In this document: one piece after another, positions 11,893-19,850 of the stretch
How positions within the stretch are numbered: the first letter of the stretch is position 1
Layout of the letters: each line of letters begins with the position of its first letter
DNA from: an uncultured Flavobacteriales bacterium
GTDB taxonomy: Bacteria; Bacteroidota; Bacteroidia; Flavobacteriales_D; Parvicellaceae
DNA length: 64,000 nucleotides
Reading direction: 5' to 3'
Assembly: GCA_943787725.1 (NCBI GenBank)
Contig: CALSNM010000006.1
Location: 1 to 64,000, forward strand
Program-made: the position numbers and the translations under genes
The notes under the pieces: generated by a model
What the model was told of the DNA's origin: nothing
Seen by the model: only the letters and a program-made list of their open reading frames with translations
The model's database searches: none

Positions 11893-12288
11893 ATGATTGA
11901 AACGGTTAAAATATTAAAAGAAAAAAAGTTTAAGGCATTCTCGATGTATTTAAGAGAAGATGGCATCATGAATACTGTTTTTGAGGATAATATATTAATT
12001 ACAATGGAAGATACTTCAGGGGCACTAAATTGGGTCGGAAGTTTGGGGGGTGAGAAATACCTTAATTTGTTTGAAGGTGGTTACAATACCGATTTCGATC
12101 CTTTTGTGAGGGAATATGCATCTTCTGCGGAGGAAAATAACTACACCATTGCCGATGCTATTGTTACATCAACCTTGTCATTGAATATGGTAGCAAAATT
12201 TTATATTCAATTTAATAAACCACACATGCCTACAAAAGTTTTCAAAAGTAGAGATGAGGCTATTCAGTGGTTGTTGTCTTTCAAATAA
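11893..12288 (+). CDS. STAS/SpoIIAA-like small protein (DUF7793-like)
   Basis: A 131-residue soluble protein with no signal peptide. The C-terminal half (DAIVTSTLSLNMVAKFYIQF ... PTKVFKSRDEAIQWL) closely matches the end of the protein at 34621-35085 in pattern: AIV-x2-T, AKFYI, P-[TV]-K-[VI]-F and a final W-L helix. This alpha/beta pattern is like STAS/SpoIIAA-type domains annotated as DUF7793 in Bacteroidota. That name is from memory and is only moderately certain. Role unknown; STAS-like folds often act as small regulators. Confidence 0.6.
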   Translation: MIETVKILKEKKFKAFSMYLREDGIMNTVFEDNILITMEDTSGALNWVGSLGGEKYLNLFEGGYNTDFDPFVREYASSAEENNYTIADAIVTSTLSLNMVAKFYIQFNKPHMPTKVFKSRDEAIQWLLSFK

Positions 12289-12348
12289 ACTTTGTTTTGT
12301 TTTAGAAAATAGCTTTTTGAATTCATTTTTTATATGCGGTTGAATACT

Positions 12349-12356
12349 TATCTTTG
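12349..12356 (+). promoter_or_regulatory. Candidate -7 box of the PRODH gene
   Basis: TATCTTTG matches the Bacteroidota -7 consensus TAnnTTTG and ends 21 nt before the proposed ATG at 12378. A clear -33 TTG is not seen at the usual 19-nt spacing, so confidence is limited. Confidence 0.4.
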
Positions 12357-12377
12357 CTCTTTATTAAAAGCAATTCA

Positions 12378-13548
12378 ATGGCTTTGAAATTTGATAATAC
12401 AGAAATAGCTTTTAAAAGTAAATCCAGTCATGATTTGAAAAGGGCCAAGCTGCTTTTTAATATGGTTAGTAATAGCTCTATGGTTAGGATTGGTAGGTGG
12501 CTTACTGACGTTGCCTTTTCTATTCAGCTTCCAATAAAAGGAATTATCAAGAGTACCATTTTCAAACAGTTTTGTGGAGGTGAGAATATTAAGGAATGCG
12601 AAAAAACAATAACTACATTAAATAAATATGGTGTTGGTACTATATTGGATTACTCTGTGGAGGGAAAAGAACGGGAAGATGATTTAGATTCAACCGTCTT
12701 AGAAATTATAGCTACAATCGAAAAAGCTGATAGTAGTATGGCTATTCCTTTTTCAGTTTTTAAACCAACGGGTATAGCTCAATTCTCTATTTTGGAGAAT
12801 GCAAATGAAGGATTAAATAAATTGACCGAAAAGGAATTAAAGGCTTACAACAATGTTACAGAACGTTTCGATGCTATTTGTAAAGCTGCTTATGAATTAG
12901 ATGTGCCTTTATTTATTGATGCTGAAGATAGCTGGATTCAAAATACGATAGACCGATTGTGTGAAAAGATGATGTTTAAGTACAATACAGAAAAGGTTAT
13001 TATTTATACCACTATTCAGTGTTACAGATGGGATAGATTAGATTATTTAAAAGGATTGCATAAAAAAGCAAAAGAGAATAATTTTAAAATTGGAGTGAAA
13101 CTAGTACGTGGGGCTTATATGGAAAAAGAAAGAGAGCGGGCCACTGAAATGGGGTATAAAGACCCTATTCACATCACTAAAGAGGCAACCGATAATGATT
13201 ATGATTTAGCACTAGAGTATTGTGTAGAAAATTTAGAGGATATTTCTATTTGTGCGGGAACACACAATGAAGATAGTTCACAATTTTTGGCGAATTTGAT
13301 GCTAAAAAATGGAGTAGAAAAAAACGGATCAACGAATATATTTTGCTCAATTGTTGGGAATGAGCGATCATATAAGTTTCAATTTATCGAATGAAAAGTA
13401 CAACGTAGCAAAGTACGTTCCTTACGGACCTGTTAAAGAGGTTCTTCCTTATTTAATTCGAAGAGCTGAAGAAAACACATCAGTTGCCGGGCAAACTAGT
13501 AGAGAACTTTCGTTGATTCAGCGAGAGATCCGAAGAAGAAGAGGCTAA
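12378..13548 (+). CDS. Proline dehydrogenase (one frameshift)
   Basis: A PRODH-type flavoenzyme that oxidises proline to pyrroline-5-carboxylate, passing electrons to the quinone pool. It is the stand-alone ~390-residue form. Seen: FIDAEDSWIQ, YTTIQCYRWD, KLVRGAYMEKERERA (barrel strand with the conserved Arg and Tyr) and the C-terminal RRAEENTSVAGQ. The frame breaks at about 13326, where one extra G turns NDQRIYFAQLLGMSDH into a short wrong end. Removing it gives 389 residues ending RREIRRRRG. I chose the ATG at 12378 (MALKFDNTEIAF) over an upstream TTG that lies inside the promoter box. Confidence 0.85.
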
Positions 13549-13646
13549 GGTTTAATTTAATTAATAATTAGTTTTATTCATTTTTCAGCCTTTTTAATCG
13601 GCATCCATTTCTGTTAAGTTTCAATCGACAACTTTTCTTGGTTTTA

Positions 13647-15275
13647 CTATATTCTGTTGGTAGAAATAGAAAACTTCTCAAGAATGAATTTATTGTTTTC
13701 TTTCTTTAAATGAATTTTAAGTTTATCTGTTAGTTCCATATAAGTAGTACCTTTTTCAGTAGTATAATAATATTGCTTTTTTCTTTCGCCTTTCCATTTA
13801 TTTATTTCTTCCATAATTTCATTTTTTAAGTTTAAGTTTCCTCTTTTATCAAATAAAACTGAACAAGTATCAGAAGTTAATTTTTTTAGATTTTCAATGT
13901 CGTTTAAACGTATTGAAGAAATTATACCCATTACCATAGGTTCAAATAATTCATTGGTGGATTTTTCTACATGAAATTGAAGAAGTGTATTAAAATCTCC
14001 TTTGACAGCAATAAATTGTATATAAGCTTTGTCAACATCAGAATTAACATAAAGATCAATCAAAGAAACATTTTTATTTAATGGAATTGAGTAAATGGTT
14101 GAATCTTCTGAGACTTTGATTTGTTTATAATCCAATTTTTCAGCCCTATTTAATTTGGGGTTATTTCCGCCTCGGTAATAACTATAAAAGCTATTATTAT
14201 CTAATGAATACGCATCAAGTTTATAATTATTAGGAAATGTTATTTCTGTGGTAGAATCAGAATATGTAATTCCATCTTGAAAATTACTTATAACCCGTTC
14301 TTGTTTATTTCTTGGGAGATAAACAGGTAAGCTAAGCCATTTTGCTTTGGTAATAGGGTGATTTAGTAGTTGGTCTTCCTTGTAATCGGGAAAATGAGAG
14401 TATATCATTATTGCAGGATCTACATCTAGCCAGGTGCTGTCATTGTAATCTGACCATGTAAAATCAAATAATTTTGGATTTCCATTAATCCAAACCATAT
14501 TCCATGCATGGTATCCTTGTGAAGTATTTATATCTGATTGAGTAGTCTTAGTAAAGCCTGCAATTTCTTTTGACTTTAATCCAGAATGTTTAGCAAATTC
14601 ATTGAAAATATGTGCATATCCAGTACAAACAACAATTTTATATTTGCTCTTTAAAATTTTTTCGGCATCATATTGATTGTGAATTTTTCTTGCTCTTCCG
14701 TGGTAATAATTGTAATCATATTTTAAATTATTAATTACGAAATTTCCAATAGCTAATGTTTTATCTCTATCGCTATATATGCCCTTTGTTATGTGGTTAG
14801 CAATTTCCTCTACCGATACGCTACAATCTCCGTTGTAAACTACTAATTCATTCGACACGGGGTGTATTATAGACGGAGTATAAAATGATTTTGCTTTTTG
14901 TTTTTTAAGGATGGGATAACTTCTTGAAAAATAATTATCCTTGTAGTTTAGGTATATGTTTTTACTAACGTATAACTTTCGATTATATAGCATTGAATTA
15001 AATTCTTTATTTTCTGGAGTCATCATCAAAATACCATTCCATACTTTAAAAATTTTTCCTTTATTTATTTTTAATTCTTTAAAACCCCTTTTGGTAAGGT
15101 ATCTAAGATGCTCATAAGCGCTATCTCCATATATTTTTAAGACTTCAAGCTTATTGTTATGTTTCATGCTGTAAATCTTACTAGGTTTGCTTAAATTACT
15201 TGATTGAGAGAACAGTGCAATAGAATTTAACATAAAGAACAGACTAATTAAAAAGTATCTTATTTGTGGTGTCAT
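13647..15275 (-). CDS. Secreted transglutaminase-like protein
   Basis: 542 residues with a signal peptide (about residues 1-24, ending LFSQ). The transglutaminase-like core has the likely triad Cys217 (in VVCTGYAHIF), His256 (GYHAWNMVW) and Asp271 (LFDFTWSDY). This arrangement is that of the transglut_core/kyphoscoliosis-peptidase group, whose bacterial members are thought to be proteases or cross-linking enzymes in the envelope. The C-terminal ~200 residues are an unrecognised beta-rich region. It is transcribed toward the PRODH gene and stands alone. Substrate unknown. Confidence 0.75.
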   Translation of the reverse strand: MTPQIRYFLISLFFMLNSIALFSQSSNLSKPSKIYSMKHNNKLEVLKIYGDSAYEHLRYLTKRGFKELKINKGKIFKVWNGILMMTPENKEFNSMLYNRKLYVSKNIYLNYKDNYFSRSYPILKKQKAKSFYTPSIIHPVSNELVVYNGDCSVSVEEIANHITKGIYSDRDKTLAIGNFVINNLKYDYNYYHGRARKIHNQYDAEKILKSKYKIVVCTGYAHIFNEFAKHSGLKSKEIAGFTKTTQSDINTSQGYHAWNMVWINGNPKLFDFTWSDYNDSTWLDVDPAIMIYSHFPDYKEDQLLNHPITKAKWLSLPVYLPRNKQERVISNFQDGITYSDSTTEITFPNNYKLDAYSLDNNSFYSYYRGGNNPKLNRAEKLDYKQIKVSEDSTIYSIPLNKNVSLIDLYVNSDVDKAYIQFIAVKGDFNTLLQFHVEKSTNELFEPMVMGIISSIRLNDIENLKKLTSDTCSVLFDKRGNLNLKNEIMEEINKWKGERKKQYYYTTEKGTTYMELTDKLKIHLKKENNKFILEKFSISTNRI

Positions 15276-15545
15276 ATTACTGTAATGCCAAATATGTGCA
15301 TTGGTACATCATTTAGTCATAATTAAAAAAGTTAGAGTTTACCTTACACCAGGATTTTCATATAGAAGTAGAAAGAGATGAACCTTTGATCCTCTGAAAA
15401 CGTTTTACAAAGCCATTTATATAAGAGAAAGAGAATTGGAATACGATACAAAGGGTCTTGTCAAATAGCTAGGATTTAAATTCATTTTTGCTTACCTCTC
15501 TGATAGAAATTTTGAGATGATGAATTTATTAAATCTCTAAAACAC
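15276..15545. other. Intergenic stretch without a recognised gene
   Basis: The space between the transglutaminase-like gene (starting at 15275 on the minus strand) and the DUF1573 terminator holds no frame I can support and no tRNA or repeat that I recognise. It should contain the promoter of the transglutaminase-like gene, but no clear box is seen. Confidence 0.5.
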
Positions 15546-15581
15546 AAAAAAAGCCAAAAGAAAATCTTTTGGCTTTTTTTT
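15546..15581 (-). terminator. Terminator after the DUF1573 gene
   Basis: A perfect 13-bp stem: AAAAGCCAAAAGA at 549-561 of this kilobase pairs with TCTTTTGGCTTTT around loop AAA, flanked by A and T runs on both sides. It can work in both directions. It lies 16 nt beyond the stop of the minus-strand DUF1573 gene. Confidence 0.85.
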
Positions 15582-15596
15582 AATGCGACTACTAGG

Positions 15597-16187
15597 TTAT
15601 TTTTCAGCGTTAACAAATGCTTTAATTTTCACAATAGTATTTTTAGGCTCTGTATTTGCTTCAACAGTTACTGTTTTTTCTTGCGGTGATCCAGCCTGTC
15701 CTTTGCTTGGTCTGAAAATCACATCAATTGTTGCTGTTTCGTTAGGTTTAATTGGGTACTTTGGCCAATCTGGAACCGTGCACCCGCAAGATCCTTTTGC
15801 ATTCGTAATTGACAGCGGTTCCGTACCCGTATTTACGAATTCAAAGGAATATTTGTTTTCAGTTTCTGCATCAACATTACCGAAGTCATGCACTTCATTT
15901 TTAAATTTGATAGAAGTAGTTGGTCCACTTGAAACAGCTTTCATCGGACTTGCGTTTTGCTGAACTGGAGTATTTGCCGCAGAATTTAACGATTGTGCAT
16001 TTAAATTCTCCATATTTGGATTCGTAGGTAAATTATTTTGTTGCGGCACAACATTATTGGTTGCAGTATTTGATCTGTTCGGTTGTTCTATTATATTTTC
16101 AATTTTTATATTCGATATTTGTACACTATTGTAAACTGATAATATAAGGATTGCACCAACTAGGCCTAAGGTTATTTTATTTGTCAT
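15597..16187 (-). CDS. DUF1573 domain envelope protein
   Basis: 196 residues. An N-terminal hydrophobic segment (about 6-22) is a signal anchor, followed by an Asn/Gln/Pro-rich linker to ~85, then a DUF1573 immunoglobulin-like domain. The domain shows the family hallmarks HDFGNV, F-x-N-TGTEPL, and SCGCTVPDWPK with paired cysteines. DUF1573 proteins are common periplasmic or surface proteins in Bacteroidota; no activity is established to my knowledge. It lies 70 nt downstream of the S41 protease on the same strand, but its own terminator suggests it is the last gene. Confidence 0.8.
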   Translation of the reverse strand: MTNKITLGLVGAILILSVYNSVQISNIKIENIIEQPNRSNTATNNVVPQQNNLPTNPNMENLNAQSLNSAANTPVQQNASPMKAVSSGPTTSIKFKNEVHDFGNVDAETENKYSFEFVNTGTEPLSITNAKGSCGCTVPDWPKYPIKPNETATIDVIFRPSKGQAGSPQEKTVTVEANTEPKNTIVKIKAFVNAEK

Positions 16188-16257
16188 GTGTTAAATTTTC
16201 TCGTAAATTTAAATAATAATAATTAGAAGTATCTTAAAGAATTGTTAAAGCTAGAGT

Positions 16258-18333
16258 TTAGTTTGCCGAAAGCTGATTAAATTCATCTCCTTCTTTAAGA
16301 ATTTTCAGGGCTTCCTGAAGTGAGGAATTCAAATCGTTTATTATTTCATAAAACTTTCTGTAATCATAAAGGTTTTGAGCTATATTGGCTTTAAGTCTAG
16401 TTTTAATCGTTTTTTCAGCAGCTAAAAACTCATCTTCGTTATATTCTAAACCTTCCTCTTCCGCATACTTAAATAATTCTTTCATTACCTTTTCAGTTTT
16501 GAAGTTGGATTTATATTTATCAAACGAGATGTATTTAGATTCTAATTTCTCACGATTTTTATTTACCCAAGTTAAGGCAAAGCGATTCAAAATTCCCTTT
16601 CTAATCAATGAAGAATAATATTTACTGGTTCCGTTTGTGTCCAGAGGCACAAACACATCTGGCATAATCCCACCGCCGCCATAAACTGTTCTGTTTTTTA
16701 CTTTTGTTTCGAATTTTAACGAATCGATAAAGTGGATGCTATCTTTATTAAATGACTCGCCACTGGTGTACCTTTCGTATTTTTCTTTTCGGTATTCTCG
16801 GGTGCCATTTTCATAGGATTTTTGAATACATCTTCCGGACGGTGTGTAGTAACGTTGCGTGGTTATTCTTACTTGAGTTCCATCCGTTAGGTATATTGGT
16901 TTTTGAACAAGACCTTTTCCAAAAGATCTTCTTCCAACAATAAGTCCTCGGTCCCAATCTTGTATTGCTCCCGAAACAATTTCACTTGCTGATGCGCTAC
17001 TTTCATTTATCAAAACAATTAACCTTCCCTTTTCAAAATCTCCCTTATGTCTTGTTCCATAACTGTTTTTGGGATAGGTCCTTCCTTTTGTATAAACCAC
17101 AAGTTTATCATCATCTAATAATTCATCCACTAGGTTAATTGCTGTCATTAAATATCCGCCGCCGTTACTTTGTAGGTCAATTATTAAGTCCTCCATTCCA
17201 TCTGCTCGAAGCCCTCTTACTGCTTTCGTTACTTCGTCCACAGTAGTGGCTGAAAAGTTATTTAGTTTCACATATCCTACTTTAGGCGCTGCCATGTAGG
17301 AAGCATCTAAACTATAAATAGGGATTTTATCTCTCTCAACAGTGAATTCCAGTAGTTCCTTACTTCCACCTCTTTTCATTTTCACTTGAACCTTGGTTCC
17401 TTTATCTCCTAATAATCTGTCTCGAACTCCAGTATTATTTATTCCGGTTCCAGCCACGATTTCTTTGTCAATCTCAATAAATAGGTCACCTGCTTGAATT
17501 CCAACCTTTTCAGAAGGCCCTCCAGGAATTGCTTGAACAACGGTGATTGTATCTTTTACTATTTGAAACCGAACTCCTACACCAGAGAACGAGCCTTTTA
17601 AAGGAGCGTTCATGTCGTGTATGTCCTTTAATGAAATATATGCTGAATGCGGATCTAATTGGTCTAACATATAACGAATTCCATTTTCAACAATAACGGT
17701 ATTTGTAACTGTATCTGAATAAACAGCATCAAAATATTTCAGTGCTTTCTCATATTCATTAATAGAAGTCAAATTATCCTTATCTCCCAAAACAGTATAA
17801 GAATAACCGTTGCATTCACTGCGGGTAATAGTTTTAACTTTAGAACTATCTCCATCTGAAAGTGTTAGGTTAATCAAGCTGTTCGCTTCTCCCGTTAATA
17901 CTCGTGTAATGTCTATGTATGAATAAAATTCTTCTATACTTTGTTCTCCAATTTTTGTTATTTTATCCCCTTCTTCAATATTTGCTTTATCTGCACCGCT
18001 TCCCGGGATAACACTTTTTACCAGTACAGTGTCTCCTTTAAATTTAAAAGAGATACCAATTCCTTGATACTTGTTTTGCGTTGGAATCTCATTCTTTTTT
18101 AGTAATGAGTCCTTATGGTAAGCTTGAAAAGGAGATAGGTTGTTGTGCATTCCTCTAATAAAATCAAGTTCTAGCTGTTCTCTATCCACATCTTCGACAT
18201 ACATTCTGTCAATTAGGTTCATTAGCTCATTCACCTTGTAAGTGGTTGTATATATCTCACTTTCTATTTGAGCTAAACTAGATGATATAGCAGCAGATAC
18301 TGAGAGTAATGTGATTAAAATGTTCCTTATCAT
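16258..18333 (-). CDS. S41 C-terminal processing peptidase with two PDZ modules
   Basis: A 691-residue periplasmic serine protease of the CtpA/Tsp type. Signal peptide at residues 1-22 (ending SLAQ). A first PDZ-like module spans about 89-165 (YQGIGISFKFKGD). A second, canonical cap-plus-PDZ region is at ~220-335 (LDPHSAYIS, SGVGVRFQI). The S41 catalytic part carries Ser446 in NESSASASE and Lys473 in FGKG. The C-terminal ~150 residues are helical and charged. Typical family members have one PDZ domain and 400-560 residues, so the N-terminal extra module is unusual. Likely role: trimming or degrading envelope proteins. Confidence 0.88.
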   Translation of the reverse strand: MIRNILITLLSVSAAISSSLAQIESEIYTTTYKVNELMNLIDRMYVEDVDREQLELDFIRGMHNNLSPFQAYHKDSLLKKNEIPTQNKYQGIGISFKFKGDTVLVKSVIPGSGADKANIEEGDKITKIGEQSIEEFYSYIDITRVLTGEANSLINLTLSDGDSSKVKTITRSECNGYSYTVLGDKDNLTSINEYEKALKYFDAVYSDTVTNTVIVENGIRYMLDQLDPHSAYISLKDIHDMNAPLKGSFSGVGVRFQIVKDTITVVQAIPGGPSEKVGIQAGDLFIEIDKEIVAGTGINNTGVRDRLLGDKGTKVQVKMKRGGSKELLEFTVERDKIPIYSLDASYMAAPKVGYVKLNNFSATTVDEVTKAVRGLRADGMEDLIIDLQSNGGGYLMTAINLVDELLDDDKLVVYTKGRTYPKNSYGTRHKGDFEKGRLIVLINESSASASEIVSGAIQDWDRGLIVGRRSFGKGLVQKPIYLTDGTQVRITTQRYYTPSGRCIQKSYENGTREYRKEKYERYTSGESFNKDSIHFIDSLKFETKVKNRTVYGGGGIMPDVFVPLDTNGTSKYYSSLIRKGILNRFALTWVNKNREKLESKYISFDKYKSNFKTEKVMKELFKYAEEEGLEYNEDEFLAAEKTIKTRLKANIAQNLYDYRKFYEIINDLNSSLQEALKILKEGDEFNQLSAN

Positions 18334-18405
18334 ATAATGTGAATTGTCTTTAGTGAAGAACTGTCAGGTGAAGTTATAAAAATACTCTCTTAAAATTTGT
18401 TAATT

Positions 18406-19222
18406 ATGAAAGTTCGTAAAAATATAGACTTAATCGGAGCTATACCAATAATTAATCCAACTTTTACATTAATTATAATCGCATTGTTTTTTAAGGTTAC
18501 ACCAATCCATTGTCAGTCGTTCAAATATGAATCAACTAAAATATCAACGAGTAAGAGAAGCTTACTATGAGAATTACGATTTTATTGATAGCATTTTTCA
18601 TGAAAAAAGTATCGACATTAATCAAATGAATATTTTTCTGCGCGCTATTAAGTCTGAAAGAAAACTTGAATTATACGCCAAGAATAACAGCGATTCGATT
18701 TACATTTTAATTAAGTCATATGATTTCTGCTTTTTTTCTGGTGAACTCGGTCCAAAAAGGGAAGAGGGAGATATGCAAATTCCAGAAGGGTTTTATCATA
18801 TCGACCGTTTTAATCCGTTAAGCTACTTCTTTTTGTCAGTAGGTATAAACTACCCTAATATTAGCGATCGAAAATTGTCAAATTCCCGAGATGTTGGTGG
18901 AGATATTTTCATTCACGGTGATTGTGTTAGCATCGGCTGTATACCACTTACAGATAAATGGATTAAAGAATTATATGTGATTTGTGTTGAAGCAAAAAGC
19001 AATGGACAAAGTAAAATTCCTATTCATTTATTTCCATTCCGAATGAAGAATTATAGTGAAAATAGGATGAGATATTCTGCTGAACTTAGCCGGTTGGAGT
19101 TTTGGGATAGCTTAGCCGATGGATACAATTATTTTGAGTTAAAAAAGCAGCTACCAAAGATAAAAATAAACGCATATGGGTTTTATCAGCTTCAAGATTC
19201 TGAGTTCGCAATCTCTCAATGA
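18406..19222 (+). CDS. YafK-like L,D-transpeptidase family protein (one frameshift)
   Basis: A YkuD-fold enzyme of the YafK branch, which acts on peptidoglycan or its attached proteins in the periplasm. The active-site motif is FIHGDCVSIGCIPLTD (His, Ser, Cys). The frame open from 18527 lacks an export signal. Upstream, in another frame from the ATG at 18406, a typical signal peptide is readable (TLIIIALFFK up to HCQSF). Dropping one T at 18532 joins them as SFKYE-QLKYQRVREAYYE, as in homologues I recall, giving 272 codons. I therefore annotate the joined gene. If the shift is real, the protein would stay in the cytoplasm. Confidence 0.75.
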
Positions 19223-19236
19223 AATGAATTATGGTT

Positions 19237-19521
19237 TTAGCTATTTACTATTTCTTCAATCGCTTTCGCCAAATCAATATCTAATTGTGTTATTCCGCCT
19301 TTATCATGCGTACTTAAGCGGATGTTTAATTTGTTGTAAACATTAAACCATTCCGGGTGATGATTCATTTCTTCAGCCACTTCACCAATTCTATTCATTG
19401 TAGCTAAGGCATCTTTAAAATTTGCAAAAACAAATTTTTTTATGATTCCATCTTTTTCATATTTCCATCCCTCTAGAGATAGCAACGCCTTTTGAATTTC
19501 TATTTCGGTTAATCTTTTCAT
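19237..19521 (-). CDS. 4a-hydroxytetrahydrobiopterin dehydratase (pterin carbinolamine dehydratase)
   Basis: A 94-residue single-domain enzyme that dehydrates 4a-hydroxy-tetrahydropterin, restoring pterin cofactor after aromatic amino-acid hydroxylation. The signature is complete: EMNHHPEW, then LSTHDKGGITQLD with the catalytic histidines. I chose the Met of MKRLTEIEIQ (start 19521) because the upstream extension to 19563 has no homologous look. No hydroxylase gene is in the window. Its stop faces the end of the L,D-transpeptidase gene; its 5' side borders the island. Confidence 0.9.
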   Translation of the reverse strand: MKRLTEIEIQKALLSLEGWKYEKDGIIKKFVFANFKDALATMNRIGEVAEEMNHHPEWFNVYNKLNIRLSTHDKGGITQLDIDLAKAIEEIVNS

Positions 19522-19601
19522 TGTTTTTATTTCACTTAAATAGCCTTGAACAGAGTGCGCCATAACAGCTAGGATACTTTCTGAAAAAGCACATTAGTTA
19601 A

Positions 19602-19652
19602 CCATTATAGGGACATAGACAACCTGCCTCGTCTCGAAAAACTCACATTCAA
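19602..19652 (-). repeat. Detached copy of the rsmG 3' end
   Basis: 51 nt matching 23964-24014 at 48 positions. Read on the minus strand it still encodes EFFETRQVVYVPIM followed by VN and a stop, against DFFETKQVVYVPIMGS in the intact rsmG. The match fades upstream (beyond 19652), so only the tail of a related rsmG remains. It marks the far boundary of the cassette island. Confidence 0.85.
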
Positions 19653-19720
19653 CATTTGGTATATGGCAAGAAGGGGACAAGATACAGATAAAGTATCAAT
19701 TTTGCACTGAGCCAAAACGT
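19653..19720 (-). mobile_element. Remnant 5' end of a sixth cassette
   Basis: At 19716-19720 the sequence GCCAAAACGTT looks like the start of another cassette (NNNAAC then GT), as at the other five. Its matching partner GTTTTGGC is not found to the left. Only ~63 nt remain before the detached rsmG tail, and no frame is supported in it. I read it as a cassette cut off at the island boundary. Confidence 0.4.
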
Positions 19721-19776
19721 TGTATTTTGTTTTTATCTTATTCATTTTAAAAGCCAAATCAACCATTTGACTTGTT

Positions 19777-19839
19777 GGTAAATAGCACTTAACTTTCGTA
19801 AATCACCAAACGACCTATTTGCTATACCGTGTTATGTGC
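19777..19839 (-). repeat. attC-like site of cassette A (degenerate)
   Basis: Read on the minus strand: GCACATAAC (19831-19839), arm GGTATAGCA (19820-19828), loop, arm TGCTATTTACC (19777-19787) with a 2-nt bulge. The expected ACG|TT core right after the second arm is missing, so this terminal site is imperfect. The first 9 bp are the exact complement of GTTATGTGC at the start of the same cassette. Confidence 0.5.
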
Positions 19840-19850
19840 TGCCCTTTTTG

